The notes below the pieces were generated by a model, which was given only the letters and a program-made list of their open reading frames with translations, did not search any database and was not told the DNA's origin. Shown in pieces: positions 11,811 to 23,984 of a stretch of DNA of 64,000 nt. The position numbers and the translations under genes were made by a program. This DNA comes from Salvator merianae. Taxonomy: Eukaryota > Chordata > Lepidosauria > Squamata > Teiidae. The stretch is taken from assembly GCA_003586115.2 (NCBI GenBank), contig QVOM02000025.1:51311479-51375478 (forward strand), given 5' to 3'. The first letter of the stretch is position 1. Every line of letters starts with the position of its first letter.

Positions 11811-12602
11811 ATTTTATTTCAGGGTGAATGCACAGAGACAAAACTTTAAACCAAGGATCAGATGCTTGGGAACATTTCAAAATACAAATGAAGTTCTCAA
11901 ACAGTTTGCAAAAACTTTAAATAAAGCAACTGACATTTTTGTGTCACTTTCTGTAAGAGACCATCCACAAAGCAGTTATACTTTTACTGGTTTTGTCTGT
12001 GCCCACACTAAAGGGTGCCTACCACAACCAGCCCAAAATGAGGGCATCCAAACTGGTGTGGTACAATTAATACATACACATGTCAACCACCCTGGGAATT
12101 GACTTATCTATAACCCTTGCCCTACAATTGTGTAGCAGTAGCTATACAATTAAGACATAATGTAACAAATATTTTCCTATTCTTTCACTATAATAATTAC
12201 ATTTAAGAGATGGTTCAGAATTTTCAAAATCAGTCCACATCTCCACACAATGTAAATATGGATTGTTTTTTACATAGAGTTTAATAAACCAGTATGTGAC
12301 ATAGCATGAATAGTTGTGTGCTGTTGCTACCATTTTAGCCATTTTGTGTGACAGGGATGTTTGCCTGAATGGCCCTAAGTTAGCACAACTGATATGACCT
12401 CTATAAGGACATAACAGCAGAAGAATATGAGAAGTGCCCTATTGGCAGTCTATTCTCACAGTAGTCAACTACTTGCACAAGGAAGTCCATCTGCAGGACA
12501 CAAGCACCCAGTTTGCTCCCCAGATAGTTTCCCAGTAGCTCACCTTTGGAGCATACCACCACCTACTGCCATTAGAAGTAATGCACAAATGGGGTGCATC
12601 TT
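11811..12602. other. Unassigned sequence
   Basis: No gene was recognised. The open frame beginning near 11824 (92 codons) has no family resemblance and no signs of coding selection that I can see. Confidence 0.35.
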
Positions 12603-13024
12603 GGACCTGTTTGCACTTTGCAAGAAGAATGTTCCTGTCCGCTTCCTAGTCAGATGCAGTCTTGATCAAATGGAATCATTAGCCCTGAAACTCACCCAAA
12701 CCCACCTGATCCTCATCTGAAGCTGCATAAGACTGGTGCAGTAAATTGCAGTCCTGAATCCAACTTGCGTGATCAGGTGCAGACCAGGTGAGCTCTGTTC
12801 ACACTGCTTCCAGGTTTCAAATGGTGGAGGGAAGGGGCAATGTTCAGAAACAGCCCTCTCTGTCTGGATTACTAGCTCTATGGTTTGAATTTGTAGCTCT
12901 ATCTTTGCATGTGTGGCTGTATGATTGCTGACATCACTTCCTGCCTAGTGCATTCCCATTTGCACTGCTACCCCTGCTTGTAAGCTTGCAGTCTTTTCCA
13001 TTGCTGACGAGTGCAAAAGGCAGC
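12603..13024. mobile_element. PIF/Harbinger-like MITE, related to the 40.0-kb copy
   Basis: Left end GGACCTGTTTGCACTT (12603-12618). The interior, with GTCTGGATTACTAGCTCTAT and CTTCCTGCCTAGTGCATTC segments, matches the reverse complement of 40160-40275. The right end is poorly preserved (GAGTGCAAAAGGCAGC at 13009-13024), and no target duplication is seen. It is an older, partly decayed copy. Confidence 0.65.
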
Positions 13025-13460
13025 TACCAGACTCCATTTTGACCAGCTTTAACCTTGCTAATTAGAACATTCTCCTCTGGTAAGTGCAAAAATGTCCCTT
13101 GTTATGCAAGTAGATTCAAGGGGGAGTGTATCTTGATGACAGTGTTAATTCTAACTGCATATTTCTGTTACCTGAAATGGGGCTATTGCCTGAGCTCAAA
13201 ATTCCATCTAGGTTGCTTCTATTTTTCATATTTATCGCATCTAGTTGTTTCAGATCTTCAAACAAAATTTACATTTTGTATGAAAATTTGTATTATTGTA
13301 CATACTCCTAATGGAATTAATTGAAATCTACCTATAAGGTCTTCATTGAACTTAGAGATTTGTACCAGTTCACAGGCAAGTTCAGGAGCATTGGTATGAC
13401 AAGATTTGTTTCAAAATAATTAATTTCTATTCCATCCTCCTCATTTTTCCACATCTCTGT
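13025..13460. other. AT-rich unassigned sequence
   Basis: No gene was recognised. It may include the 3' untranslated part of the adjacent minus-strand LINE, whose end I could not fix. Confidence 0.35.
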
Positions 13461-13479
13461 TCTGCTCATACATGGTATA

Positions 13480-14690
13480 TCAATAATTATTTTCTGTATT
13501 TGGAAGAATCTTCTGTTGACGGATGGCTACTGCTATGTAGAGCACCCCCCTCCACTTCTGAATGGTAATCTTTGAACCTAATCTGCTATATCTTACTACT
13601 ATATACAAGCTCTCCCTTTGACATATTTCACTTATTAGGCATGGTGTGAACCAAAAAGAAATGATGCAATTGTGTGTTGAAGCCATTCTTCCAACATGAC
13701 CTGATTACTCTTATCACTGTCAAGACCAGTTCTTTTTTCAGGCCCTGGTATTTCTCCAGTTTTTCATATTCTTTCTCCCTGACATTACCATCACTGCTTC
13801 TTCCTTGCCTTTGTCTACTATCACAGTGTCAGGTTGAATGACCAGGATTTGTTTGATGGCCTGAATATGGAAGTCCACAGGATCATGACTCTGTTGTTCT
13901 TTACCTCTTTTTCTTGTGGAATTTCCCATTGAGATTTTGGGATATCGTGCTCAGGCTCACTGCAGATATTCCTGAACACGGTTCCTGCAATTTGGTAGTG
14001 CCACTCTGTATATGTTTTTCCTGTCAGCATCTTGCACCCAGTTACTATGCACTAGACTGTGTCTGTGGTCTGTTTGCATATTCTGTACCTGGAGTCCTGC
14101 CTGGTATGATAGACCCCTGCTTGTATTGATGTTGTACCCAGTGCTTTTCTTGTGCTGCTAACATTAGTGCCTCAGTGCTGTCTTTCAGTCCTACTTTGTC
14201 CAGCCAGTGTCAGACACTTCTATGATATGATCTGTCAATGGCACATTCCTTGGAGAAGTTTGTTATGATACGGTACCTCCACTGCTTGCTCTGCACTCAT
14301 ACTCTTTATGTGCAGTTATCTGAGGCATTCTCTTAGCAGTCCATCTATAGGAACCATTTTACTGATCTATTCATGGATGTTTCTCTCTCCATTTAGGACA
14401 GTGGCTTGACATTTGTTAACCCTCATCCTCCCTCTTTTCTGCTTCTGTACAGTATACTGATGCTTGAGTTGAGGTGGAATCCTCTGTACATTGTAAGAAG
14501 TTGCTGGGTCTTAACATCACCAGCTTCTATGTGTCCTTTTGGCCAATTTATCTTGCCAGCTGAATATTTGGCAACTGGCAGTGTATATGTATTGAAGATT
14601 TGTATCCTTTTCACCAGTACAATGTTTCCCTCACTTAAGTAGTGGCAGATGCGTGAACAGTATGATGCCACAATTGTGAGCAATGTTTCA
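13480..14690 (-). pseudogene. R4/Dong-like LINE, C-terminal part of the ORF, decayed
   Basis: Read on the minus strand from 14.69 kb down, three broken frames together give the C-terminal half of a non-LTR retrotransposon protein with a restriction-like endonuclease. First comes a region just beyond the reverse transcriptase fingers with NTYTLPVAKYSAG, then DVKTQQLLTMYRGFH. Next, near 14.1-14.0 kb, is a Cys-His-type zinc segment (CKQ...CIVTGCK) broken by a stop codon. Then comes ITGTVFRN-like sequence, here IAGTVFRNICSEP, followed by a hydrophobic ILW turn and QPDTVIVDK. The last keeps the PD...D-x-K order of the PD-(D/E)xK nuclease site. At least two frameshifts and one stop make it inactive. 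The clade (R4/Dong versus a related endonuclease LINE) is from family knowledge and should be confirmed. Its 5' part, including the main reverse transcriptase motifs, is absent. Confidence 0.8.
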
Positions 14691-14696
14691 CCAAAA

Positions 14697-14721
14697 GAAG
14701 ATCACTCAAGGAGTGATCTTC
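14697..14721. repeat. Perfect 11-bp hairpin
   Basis: GAAGATCACTC, a 3-base AAG loop, then GAGTGATCTTC. It sits just upstream, in element orientation, of the surviving LINE coding region. It may be chance or an old inversion junction. Confidence 0.8.
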
Positions 14722-15790
14722 ATTTACAGTGCAAGTTCTTCCTTTGAGAAGAACCTTCCAGTGTTGATTACACTGAAAAATACTGTTTGCAGTTCAACTA
14801 CATTTTTAGGTGGTGAAAACAAACAAATTGTTACATGTTGAATATCTCAATAGGCCCATCATGACAGTTGTCATGTCCACTATCAAACTGAGGATATGTT
14901 TGATAGGATACACAGAACCAGAAATCTGTGGTCACACAACTACAGAAGGAAAAGAAAAGTAGGAGCATAAGCGTTCCAAAAAGAGCTTACTAAGTCCACA
15001 ATATTTGTTACATTTCCACTGAACTAGTTTTGCATAGTGGGAGTGAGATCCCATTTGTTGAAGTGAACACTTCTGTAAAGGATAAACAAAATACTTGCTA
15101 TAGAAACTTCTCTTCCTTTCTCCATATGTCTGTTTAATCCATTTCCATATGTTTCGTGCATGCATAAATCTGCACATATGTAATTTAAGAACTATTTTGG
15201 TGCCATAAAATTGATAAGAAAAGGACAGAAATGATTGACAGGAGATATGAAGCTGCATATGTGAGAAACATGAGCTGTCAAAAAAATATGAAAGGTACTA
15301 GGGAACATATACACATGCATCAAAAGCAGCCTTTCTGGTGCTGACCTGCAAATGAAAACATTGTTAAGAACAAACTCTATCAGTCATTTTGCCAAGTATT
15401 TCTGAAGGAGTCATTAAATATCCACTGTTCCTCAAGTATCAGAGGCCAAGATTCTAAGCCACTTCTAATAGCATATGACAGTAGGAAGCCCATACAGAAA
15501 AACATTGCTTTGTTTATTATTTGTAAATGTTAGGACCAGAAAAGAAAATTGTGCAGGACAATAACAGAGCCAAGTGAACAGAACGGAGTAATGGCACTTG
15601 AAGAAACATTGAAAATAAAAACATGAAATCTCCAGGAAACAGATAAATTGCCCAATATCAGATTTTTCAATCTACTGCAGTGATCAAGTGCATTTATCAT
15701 AACTGTCACAGGAAACTGCAATGTTCTTCTCCTGCCCCTACCTCCACAGACAGACTTCCAACTTCAATGGGAAGATTCTATACGTAAATG
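14722..15790. other. Unassigned sequence
   Basis: No gene or repeat family was recognised. Confidence 0.35.
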
Positions 15791-15880
15791 CTAATTTATT
15801 TATGTAACTTATTTTTATCCCACCCTTAAGCCTACAAGAGACTTTCAGAGTGGCTTACAGTATAAATCAGACACATCTTT
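15791..15880 (-). mobile_element. L2-like LINE 3' tail
   Basis: TAATTTATTTATGTAACTTA leads to TTTTTATCCCACCC and then a TTTCAGAGTGGCTTACAG word. This is the same reverse-complemented tail as at 10230 and 48212, here shorter. Confidence 0.5.
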
Positions 15881-16210
15881 CCCTTAGGCTTGCAGTATAA
15901 ACATACACACACACACAAGGAAAAGTGGATTGAGAGAGAATGGGGGAACACAACAGCCGAGTAAGTCTGTTGTAGGATAAATGGGGAGGCCTTAAAATGC
16001 CATCTTATCCCCTCTTGCAACCAAGTGGTGGGACAGCTGTCTCAATGGCAATTGAGAGAATCCAGCATTGCTGGTCTGCTGTAAAGTAGATGGAGAGGTC
16101 CTGTGGTGCTATCCTGTTTTCTTCCTGAAGCCTGGTAATTCAGTATCAAATGCACACATCTGAGCTTTTTGCATACTGGCAGGAATGTGTTTATGTACAC
16201 AGAACCAGAA

Positions 16211-16214
16211 ATAA

Positions 16215-16256
<42 letters not shown>
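16211..16256. repeat. (TAGA)n microsatellite
   Basis: About ten TAGA/ATAG units in a row. The tyrosine-leucine-serine-isoleucine minus-strand frame over it is an artefact. Confidence 0.95.
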
Positions 16257-17161
16257 TCTTGCTCAATAAAGCAGTCAGAAGCAGAAGACAAACTATTTGA
16301 AAAGAAGGTGATTTTTTTTTTTTTTTAAGTGTTTGTATATTACTTTTCATTCATAGTCACAAGGTGAATCATATCTAAAAGATATTGGGGGAATCATTAG
16401 TTTCCCTCTAAATGATTCTGGAACATTTCATACATCACATATCATGTCATTATCATTTCAATAATTTTATAGACTAAGCATGCTTGGTGAAGGTTATCCA
16501 GTAAGCATCCCCATAATTCAGTTTTTCAAGTCATATTCTCTAATATAATGTGCGTGTTATTTCTTAAATTATATACTTTTTTTTGCAATTTTATTCTTAA
16601 AGTATTTTGCTTTCCATGCATATTTTTGTCCTACTGCTTTTAAAGATATCATTTTTATTTTAATTGGCATTTTGCAGACCAAATGTTTGTTTATTGATTT
16701 ATCAGCCATCTTTCTTTTTTCAAAAAAAAAAAAAAAAGAGGAAGACAATGTCCAAATATAGGAATAGCAATAAAGCATAAACAAATATGTTTAAAACTAA
16801 ACATTAAACACATCAGTAAGCATAATTAAAATGGTAAATATACTGTAGTATAAGAATATGCCAAGTTCACATTAAGTCAAAACCAAGCATCTGGGGGAAG
16901 AAAATCAAATCAGGCATCAGACAAATGTCCTGTGGATTGAATTCCACAACCAGTGAGCCAGGGAACTGCTCTCTTATTGCCACACATTCAACAACAGAGG
17001 GAATACTCAGAGAAGAGCCTCAGAACTTGATCGCAGAATTCAGTCTAGATTATAATTTGATCTTTTTTGGGAGGATGCAACTGAACCTGTTCCATGAGGA
17101 AACAGTGTTGAATCACTCAGGCTGCCCAATCAATCTGCACATTTACTTGAACTTTGGGACA
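16257..17161. other. AT-rich unassigned sequence with homopolymers
   Basis: T-rich runs lie near 16310-16326 and an A run near 16722-16737. No gene or element was recognised. Confidence 0.4.
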
Positions 17162-17164
17162 TTT

Positions 17165-17517
17165 AGGCTTTTTCGCACCAGGCAGAGGCCCATCTTGCTG
17201 CTCCCAGTTGCAACTAGCTGTGGTGTACAAATTTGTGCTCCACAACCTTACTGGGAGGTGATAGTCACTTCCTAGTAAGGTTCATTCACACTTACCAGTG
17301 TGTGTGGCAACCAAGCCAATGTAATAAACTGATCATTCTTGTGTGATGTGCTGATAGTGCCTGTGTATGCCTGCATGCTGTGTAGCTCTGCCATGGTCAC
17401 GATTGGACACAGCTACCAGCATTCACACCACAAATGCCAGTAGCCTGCTTAAGATAAGTAATTATGGACACACAGTGTGGACAGTGTCTGCACTGCATGG
17501 TAAGTGTGAAAACACCC
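17165..17517. mobile_element. PIF/Harbinger-like MITE with TTT target duplication
   Basis: Left end AGGCTTTTTCGCACCA, right end AAGTGTGAAAACACCC (17502-17517). Both sides carry TTT (17162-17164 and 17518-17520). The interior shares GTGCTCCACAACCTTACTGG and CTGCCATGGTCACGATTGG-like segments with the 22.0-kb copy, so these are one subfamily. It is 353 bp long with no coding capacity. Confidence 0.8.
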
Positions 17518-17520
17518 TTT

Positions 17521-17879
17521 GGGTACTCTGTTCAGAAGTGGTAAAGTAACAGTCAACTTACTGCCTATGGAGGTAGTAGGAGATAAAAATTCATTGAAAA
17601 GTAGTGGGCTTTGCTAACAGTGCCACTGCCATTCAGTTGCCAAAGCTGATGAGCAACATCCTTATAGCACTAATCTTTCTTTAGGTGGGCCTATGCAGTG
17701 AAGCTCCCTTACTCTGCTCTTTTCCTCACCTCGAACAACCCTTTTTCCTCTTTCATATATTGTAACCAGCTTGTTAGACTAAGTCACTGAAGTCCCTATT
17801 GCTTTGCCATTCTAAAGTAGCTTTCAGTCGGAGCTTGCAAGAACTCTAATGTTTTGCCATTGGAGGTAAAGTTTCATGG
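17521..17879. other. Unassigned sequence
   Basis: No gene or repeat was recognised. Confidence 0.35.
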
Positions 17880-18194
17880 CCAGATACTGAACCAGTCTGA
17901 ATTCAAACTGAACCATCCCAATTATTTTTTTTGGGGGGGGGGGGCAGTTCAAATGCAAACTGAACCAAGGAGGTTCAGTCAAACAGAGTCAAATGACCTG
18001 ATTCTATTTGAACTGGTTTGAGTTCATTCAGATTGTGCCCTTTTAAAGTGATTTTTAAAATATATTTTAAGTATAGAAGCTGGTCAATCCCAGTTCAAGG
18101 TTTTGAATCAAACCAGCACGAATTCAAACTGAACTGCTCATTGTTTGGTTCGATTCAAACTGAACCACCATTTTGAAGTTTGTGCCCATCTCTA
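17880..18194. mobile_element. hAT-like non-autonomous element, degraded
   Basis: The right end GTTTGTGCCCATCTCTA is the reverse complement of a TAGAGATGGGCACAAAC terminus, the same type as the intact hAT element at 54739. The interior is a run of inverted TTGAATTCAAACTGAACC-like words. A T8-G12 tract lies at 17925-17944. The left end is decayed, and no 8-bp duplication is visible. Confidence 0.65.
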
Positions 18195-20100
18195 TCAGAT
18201 AGACTTTTCTTCTGTAACTATTTTCTCCCCCTTGAGATATTTGTATTGCAGCTTTTCCCCCTTTGTTGAAAGTTTGACTTTATAATTGACTTCATTGGCT
18301 TAATATTTTATTTAGTGAAACATATTTCTTTTTATTAAACTTTGGAAAGGTCCAAGCTTCCCTTTCCCACCTTTCCTCGAGTTCAGCTTTTCAATTATGT
18401 ATCTACTCACTTAACCTCAGTTTTAAGTTCCTCACAAACATGAGAACCCTTATATGCATAATTGAGTCAGAGAATGTGCCTATGTAAAAGTATTTTAGCA
18501 AAATGATAGAAGTGAAATTTTGCTTGTGATAATATTTTGATACAGTCCCTGCTACAACCGAATCTGTAACTACACATCAAAGTTTTAGGCAGCTTAATTA
18601 AAAAGTATACACGTTGCTACCATTTAGCACACTTCAATCTTCTTTGCTCCATGTTTTTCAATAAGAGACTTGTATATTCCATGGCAAGTACTACTGTGTA
18701 TCCCCACCCATTTCCTTCCTTCTTCAAAGATTTGCTGTCCCTCTTCAGTCACCGGCTTTGCTTTCTCTCTCTCTGTCTCTTTTATTCTCTCCTTTTTTGG
18801 GGAGGTGGCAGCTTTCCTTCATCTTTCCCACACAGTTGCAGCTTCCTCATAAAGAGAAAATGTAGGGAGGAAGATTTGACATAACATTGATAGCACTGAG
18901 AATTATCTAAGGCACTCACCCTTGCAATCTTGCAAATATTCTCTTAATATCTCAAAATTGCAGCATTTTCCTTGGAAGATAAGAATGTTCAAGAGAGAGA
19001 AAAAAAATGTTGTTAGCTGTTTTCAAGCTGTCCTTTGGAATTGGAGTAAAAGTCTAGCAACAATCATGCATTCCAAAGGCAAAGACAGAAATTCTAGAAA
19101 CTTTAATATGCAGTTTTTCTCTTTCTAATCACACCTAGACTAAATGCATTTAGTGAAATTAACTCATCCAGTGGTTTTTAGATAGTCATGTATGATTGTG
19201 ACTTCAGGTAAATGTATTGAAAATGTTTCTTTTGTACTTAACTGGTGACTTCCACCATGATAGCCTGTAATTTATTCCTGAGCTGTCTTTCTGTGAACAT
19301 GACATTTATTGACTCTCCAGAGAATGGAGATGAGTGAATTCACACCTCTGAAAATGTATTCTGAACATTCATTCTTGAATCAAGGTTGTCACTAATTTGT
19401 GAAGCGAGAGAAGTGACAGGTCACTAGGCTTATCTATTGGGAAATAACTAGGAAAAAGCATTTCTCGTCATTCTGTGAAAGTTGCTGAAGCCAAATACTG
19501 CCACTTAAACGTAGCTTTCATTTGTTATTCTCTTTATACTACAAGGCCTGTAATTGAAATTGACTTACTTTCATATTTCAGAGTTTTTAAATGTTTGAAA
19601 CTAGAGATGTTTTCTAGGTTTGGAAAGGGTATTTCGCTACTAATTAGGCTTATTGAAAAAGAGGAGGAGACACAATACAACGATATATTTTGTAGCCCTG
19701 GATAGATATTCCTCCATTTTTCCCTTTCTTTAAGTTAAAAGTTGTCATGTCTGGGCCTCAAAATATTTGAGAACAGTGGATAAACTTAAAATATATAATT
19801 TTAAGGGGCAAACTAGTAAATGATACCAAAAATAGCATTAGTTCATTATCAACCCTACAAGAAAACACAAGGCACGTTAGTTTAGCCCACAACATACTTC
19901 CTTCACCCTTGCCGATCTTGGCTTACTACAACAAGCCAGGCAGGGATTGCTGGGTGGATCCAGAGCACAGTGAATGCTTCACTATGGAGTAAGGTCCCTT
20001 GAAAGAGGCAGTGGTTCTTCCACACCCAAAAAAGTCCTCCTAGGATCCTGAGATGTGTTTTATCACCCAGATGTAAATATCCCCCTTGGGGGGAAGATGT
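18195..20100. other. Unassigned AT-rich sequence
   Basis: No gene was recognised. A pyrimidine-rich patch lies near 18715-18800. Short open frames show no family resemblance. Confidence 0.4.
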
Positions 20101-20104
20101 TAGA

Positions 20105-20490
20105 GAGGGTAGTTCTTATACAGTTACAGGTGTTTTTGGAAGAAATTGATTATTTAGACTTTTTTCAATTTGGATTCAGGCGTGGGACCTGTATGGGCAG
20201 ATGTCAATCCTCTGCTTAAGCAATTGCACTAGTTGCCAGTTAGCTATCAGAGCAGGTCCAAGGTGTTATGTTTGGCACATGAGGCCCTACACAACTTGAG
20301 ACCACAGTCCCTAAAACAACACCTCCCTCTTTATAAGCCTGGAGAAGCCCCAAGGTCATCTAGAGAGGTTCTACTGAGGGTCCCATAAAATACAAAATGC
20401 CAGCTCATGATGGTCCACAGCTTTCTCTGTGGTAGCAATCATTTTGTGGAATGCTCTCACCTCTGCTATTCATGAAACACTTACAATTAC
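20105..20490 (+). pseudogene. L2-like LINE reverse transcriptase remnant
   Basis: Frame by frame this reads DYLDFFQFGFRRGTC, the start of the LINE palm segment with F-x2-GFR-x-G, and then after an internal deletion LH-stop-LPVSYQSRSKVLCLA. That is the LHWLPV...K-V-L-x-L block typical of the far C-terminus of L2-clade LINE proteins, with the tryptophan codon turned into TAG. It continues HEALHNLRPQSLKQHL and then sequence corresponding to the usual WN-x-LP segment, here FVECSH. Stops and shifts make it inactive. The central catalytic part (the F-x-DD region) is missing. Confidence 0.7.
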
Positions 20491-21525
20491 AGTTGCAAAA
20501 ACATATTTTTTTTCATCAGGTATTCCCTGTGTCAATATTTTTGATCTTTTTTCCTTTTTATGAGAAGTAATATATGATTGTTTAAAATAAGCAAGTATTG
20601 GTTGCAGGGTGAGCAAGTGAGCAGGTTGAACAGATCCTTTAAGTGATGCATTTAATTTCCAGGAACACACATATTAGGCCTTGCCCTTCATGCCAGTCCA
20701 CTCTTGCATTGCCTCTGAAACAGGTTGGAGCAGTTGGAATGCACTTGGGAGTTAAGTAACCCATGACCTGCATTCAGAGGCCATGAGGTGGAGAGAAGAC
20801 CAGCTGTAATCCAAGCCTAGGCAACACATGTTCTCTCACTCTGAGACTCTCTTATTTTCTCTGGGGACTTCTGAGAGGATTCCTCACCCTCCTGCCCACT
20901 TACCATGCCTAACCACCTGCAGACCCCTCTCTGCCTACCCCTTCCTCACTTGCCCACCTGCCAGGAATGCCCTGGGCTGAGGGTAGATGTTGGCAGTGTC
21001 ACTGGAGTGGCCTAGGGATAGAGTGGAAGGTACATGGTTGAAACAAGCAAGCTGCCTGCTTGCCTCTCAAGCCACAGGGGATGGGGGGAGGGGGAGGTTA
21101 AATGTTTCTCTAGCACCTCCATGTCCAGAGCTAGTGGTTTCATTAGCTTGCCTTGGCAGTTGGCCCTGAAGCAAGTTGGCCATTCACTCCTACAGCAACA
21201 AAGAGCTACATGAGCCAATTATATCACAAGCAAATCATATTTAAAATACACCAGATTATGATTTTTTTTTGCATTTCTTACCCGATATTTTCAACATGTT
21301 GAAGAAGATTATGTTCATCTTTGCTGAATAATTCTGAGACATTTTTAACCCTGCATGGGTTAAAAGACTCATTTAAAAAAAAAACAAAAAACATACTTCT
21401 CTTACACTTTGCTTTGTTTTCCATACAGTCTTAATTTGGTTAAAGGTAAAACAAGAAAGGAAGATAGCCCTCCCTCTTCTATTACATATAAAAAATAACA
21501 GAGCATTCCTTGAGTTCTTATTTGT
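20491..21525. other. Unassigned sequence with a GC-rich part
   Basis: 20680-21210 is C-rich and relatively GC-rich without paired termini or a recognisable frame. The rest is AT-rich. No gene was recognised. Confidence 0.35.
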
Positions 21526-21529
21526 TTTC

Positions 21530-21800
21530 TCCTCATAGTTTTAAGCAGACACAATCTCACTTGGATAAATTAAATATCAAGTACAAGTGAAGTGCATTAT
21601 AAACATTAATTAAATATTGTGCATTTAGAAAACAGTGGATGGCAGACGGGGCTCCATGTTAATCTGACTGTTTAAATTCATTCTGACTTGTTTAATTATG
21701 CTAGACTTTATTTGGCTAAGGGGTTTTATTATTGTTAATGACTTTTAAATATTTTGGCAAATTGTTCTAACCATTAGAAAAATACATTGTGATAGGTCAC
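21530..21800. promoter_or_regulatory. Candidate conserved non-coding element
   Basis: A repeat-free AT-rich block with AAACATTAATTAAATATTGT, a GTTTAATTATGC word and ATTATTGTTAATGACTTTTA. The dense homeodomain- and POU-like words and absence of transposon debris resemble conserved enhancers. Conservation is not testable here. Confidence 0.3.
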
Positions 21801-22004
21801 TATCATGGAAGGTTAGCATAGCTCCTTCACCAGTGGCAAAATGTTTGAAAAGGGATTAGGAAAATATTTATTTATTACACAAGTTGCCATCACCACGTGT
21901 GTGCATGCAAGTAAGCCTTTCTGGAGCAAACTAGTCATGTAGAATTAAATAAGTTGCTAGTATAGCTGAAATAGAGGATCAGGCCAAATTTTGTGTGTCT
22001 CAGT

Positions 22005-22500
22005 GGGCCTGTTCGCACTTGTTGCTAGCAAGTGTCAAAAATGCTTGCTAGTCAAGTGCGTCCACACCTTGCAGAGACACGAGCAGCTGGGAGTGGGCTA
22101 CAGCTGTTCCCAATTGCTACTCCCTTTGGAGCACTAATTAGTGCTCCACTACCTTACTGGGAGGTGATAGTCATCTCCCGGTAAGGTGCATTCGTGGTCA
22201 CCTGGCATCATGGAGTCCAGACTGGTGAGATGCTGATCACCCCTGCACAATGCCCGACTGCACCTGTGCATACTTGCACAGGCCTGCATGCTGTGCTGGC
22301 CTGCCAGTCGCCATGGCAGCAGCTGGACACTTCCCAGACACTTGCAATGGTTAGGATCAGGTAAGACTACCAGCATTCACATCATGAACGCCAGTAGCCC
22401 CCTTCAGGTAAGAAATTAGGACCCCGCAGTGTGGACAGAGTCCATGCTGCAGGGTCTATTCCACCTTAGAATGGGATAGAACAAAAAGGTGTAATATGTC
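22005..22500. mobile_element. PIF/Harbinger-like MITE
   Basis: Left end GGGCCTGTTCGCACTT (22005-22020), followed by a subterminal GCTAGCAAGTG...TGCTTGCTAG inverted pair. The interior carries a TTAGTGCTCCACTACCTTAC segment and a GCCATGGCAGCAGCTGG segment shared with other copies. A CCACCTTAGAA word near 22461 matches the right subterminal part of the 5.07-kb copy. The right terminus is mutated beyond certain placement. Confidence 0.7.
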
Positions 22501-23949
22501 TTGCAGCAGCTATGCACACTCATGTCCAGAGGTGGTTTGCGGAGTTGCCAAAAGCTGTAGAAAATCTGCCAAACATCAAAAACACCTGCTTTCTTTGATT
22601 TTCCAGCTTTTTCTGTGGCTGGGTTAATTGGTATGGCAATTTCTTTGGCAAGCCTGGTTTGAAGAGCTGTGCTTCAACAACAGTGGGAGGCAAGATTGTG
22701 TTTGAAAGCCTCCCTTTGATCCTGCCAAATCATGACTTGACCAGCTGCGAATCAAATGGGCTCACACTGGGATCAAAAGGATGCAACCCCATTCCAACCC
22801 TATTATTTCTGTGATCCCAGTTCACAGATCGTTGTTACCCATAATAAAAGCCTGTTCAATCAGGGCACAATGTACATAGAGTCTGTTACAGTTCAAGTTT
22901 ATCCCATATAAACTTCATAAAGTAGGGAAAAAAAACCCTTCCCTTCCCTTTATAAGCCAAATGGGAAAGGAGGAGGTACTTAAAAAGATTCAGTATGAAA
23001 TTGAAACAGGTAGTTTCACCCCCTAGAAGAAACCCTATTTCTTGAAATCCTCAAACTCCCAACAAGCCTTATGAACAAGCCTTCATAAGCTATGTTGCAT
23101 AATACTATGGCAACTAAAATCCAATAATAACAGAAGAGGCACAGGGAACTTCTACACAACTGTGGAAGGGTCTACTCCTGAGCTGAAGTGCTTGCTTTGG
23201 TCCAGAAGCAGGGTGACATGATGTTCACATGACTCTCATACACTGGCCTTTGCAAACTTCAAGGCCAGTGATCAAAAGTCTTCTGATGCCAAAGTTTCCA
23301 ACTGAAGTGCCAGAAATTCCCCCTGAAATCAGCCATGTATGGCACTTCACAAAATGGCATTAGGAAGCAAAACTGCAGGTAGGTCAGTCCAGAGGCCACC
23401 ATCTTTCACATGGTGCCTACAGGAAAGAATCAAGCCTATCCTTCTTTTTGCAGAATGGATTTTCCTATGAAAAGAGTGCTCCAGAATGGATTCTGGCCTG
23501 GGAAGCAGACTAAGCACAGGATGGGTGCAGCAACATGTGGGCACTGTACTTCTGGCACCCTTTCATCTCGCCATAGATTTCTTCAATCTGACTTGGAATC
23601 TAAAGCTTAAGAACTGCTAACAAGACAGCCTTCCCTGACTCTTCAGCTTCATTCAGGACAGAATTGGCTAATTTGAAATCACTTCAATTTAAAACAATGA
23701 AATTAATTTCAATCAATCACTCATCTGTCAAGAAACTATTCTGTGTTTGATATAACCAACCAAGAACCTTCAAATCATATTAATTCTAATAGTAGACTAG
23801 ACTTGGATATCATTTCTTCAGCGTATGAAACCATCCAGAGTTGGCTTGCTGACAATACTGCTTGCCAAGAAGTGACAAGGCCTGTGTAGTTAGAGGGTCT
23901 TCTAAGTAATAGTACCAACCTTCTTGATGTAAAGCAAGCCATCTCCTTA
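22501..23949. other. Unassigned sequence, possibly old transposon debris
   Basis: Parts of 23150-23550 have the flavour of MITE interiors, but no termini were found. No gene was recognised. Confidence 0.3.
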
Positions 23950-23984
23950 GTTAGTTTGAGAAGGCAACTAATGTTTTTGTCCAT

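Noticed and set aside
16042..16350. Tyr-Leu-Ser-Ile repeat protein
   Set aside because: It is a translation of the TAGA microsatellite.
20680..21210. C-rich stretch considered as a CpG island or promoter
   Set aside because: It is C- and T-rich but has few CpG dinucleotides, with no TATA or initiator context and no downstream gene.
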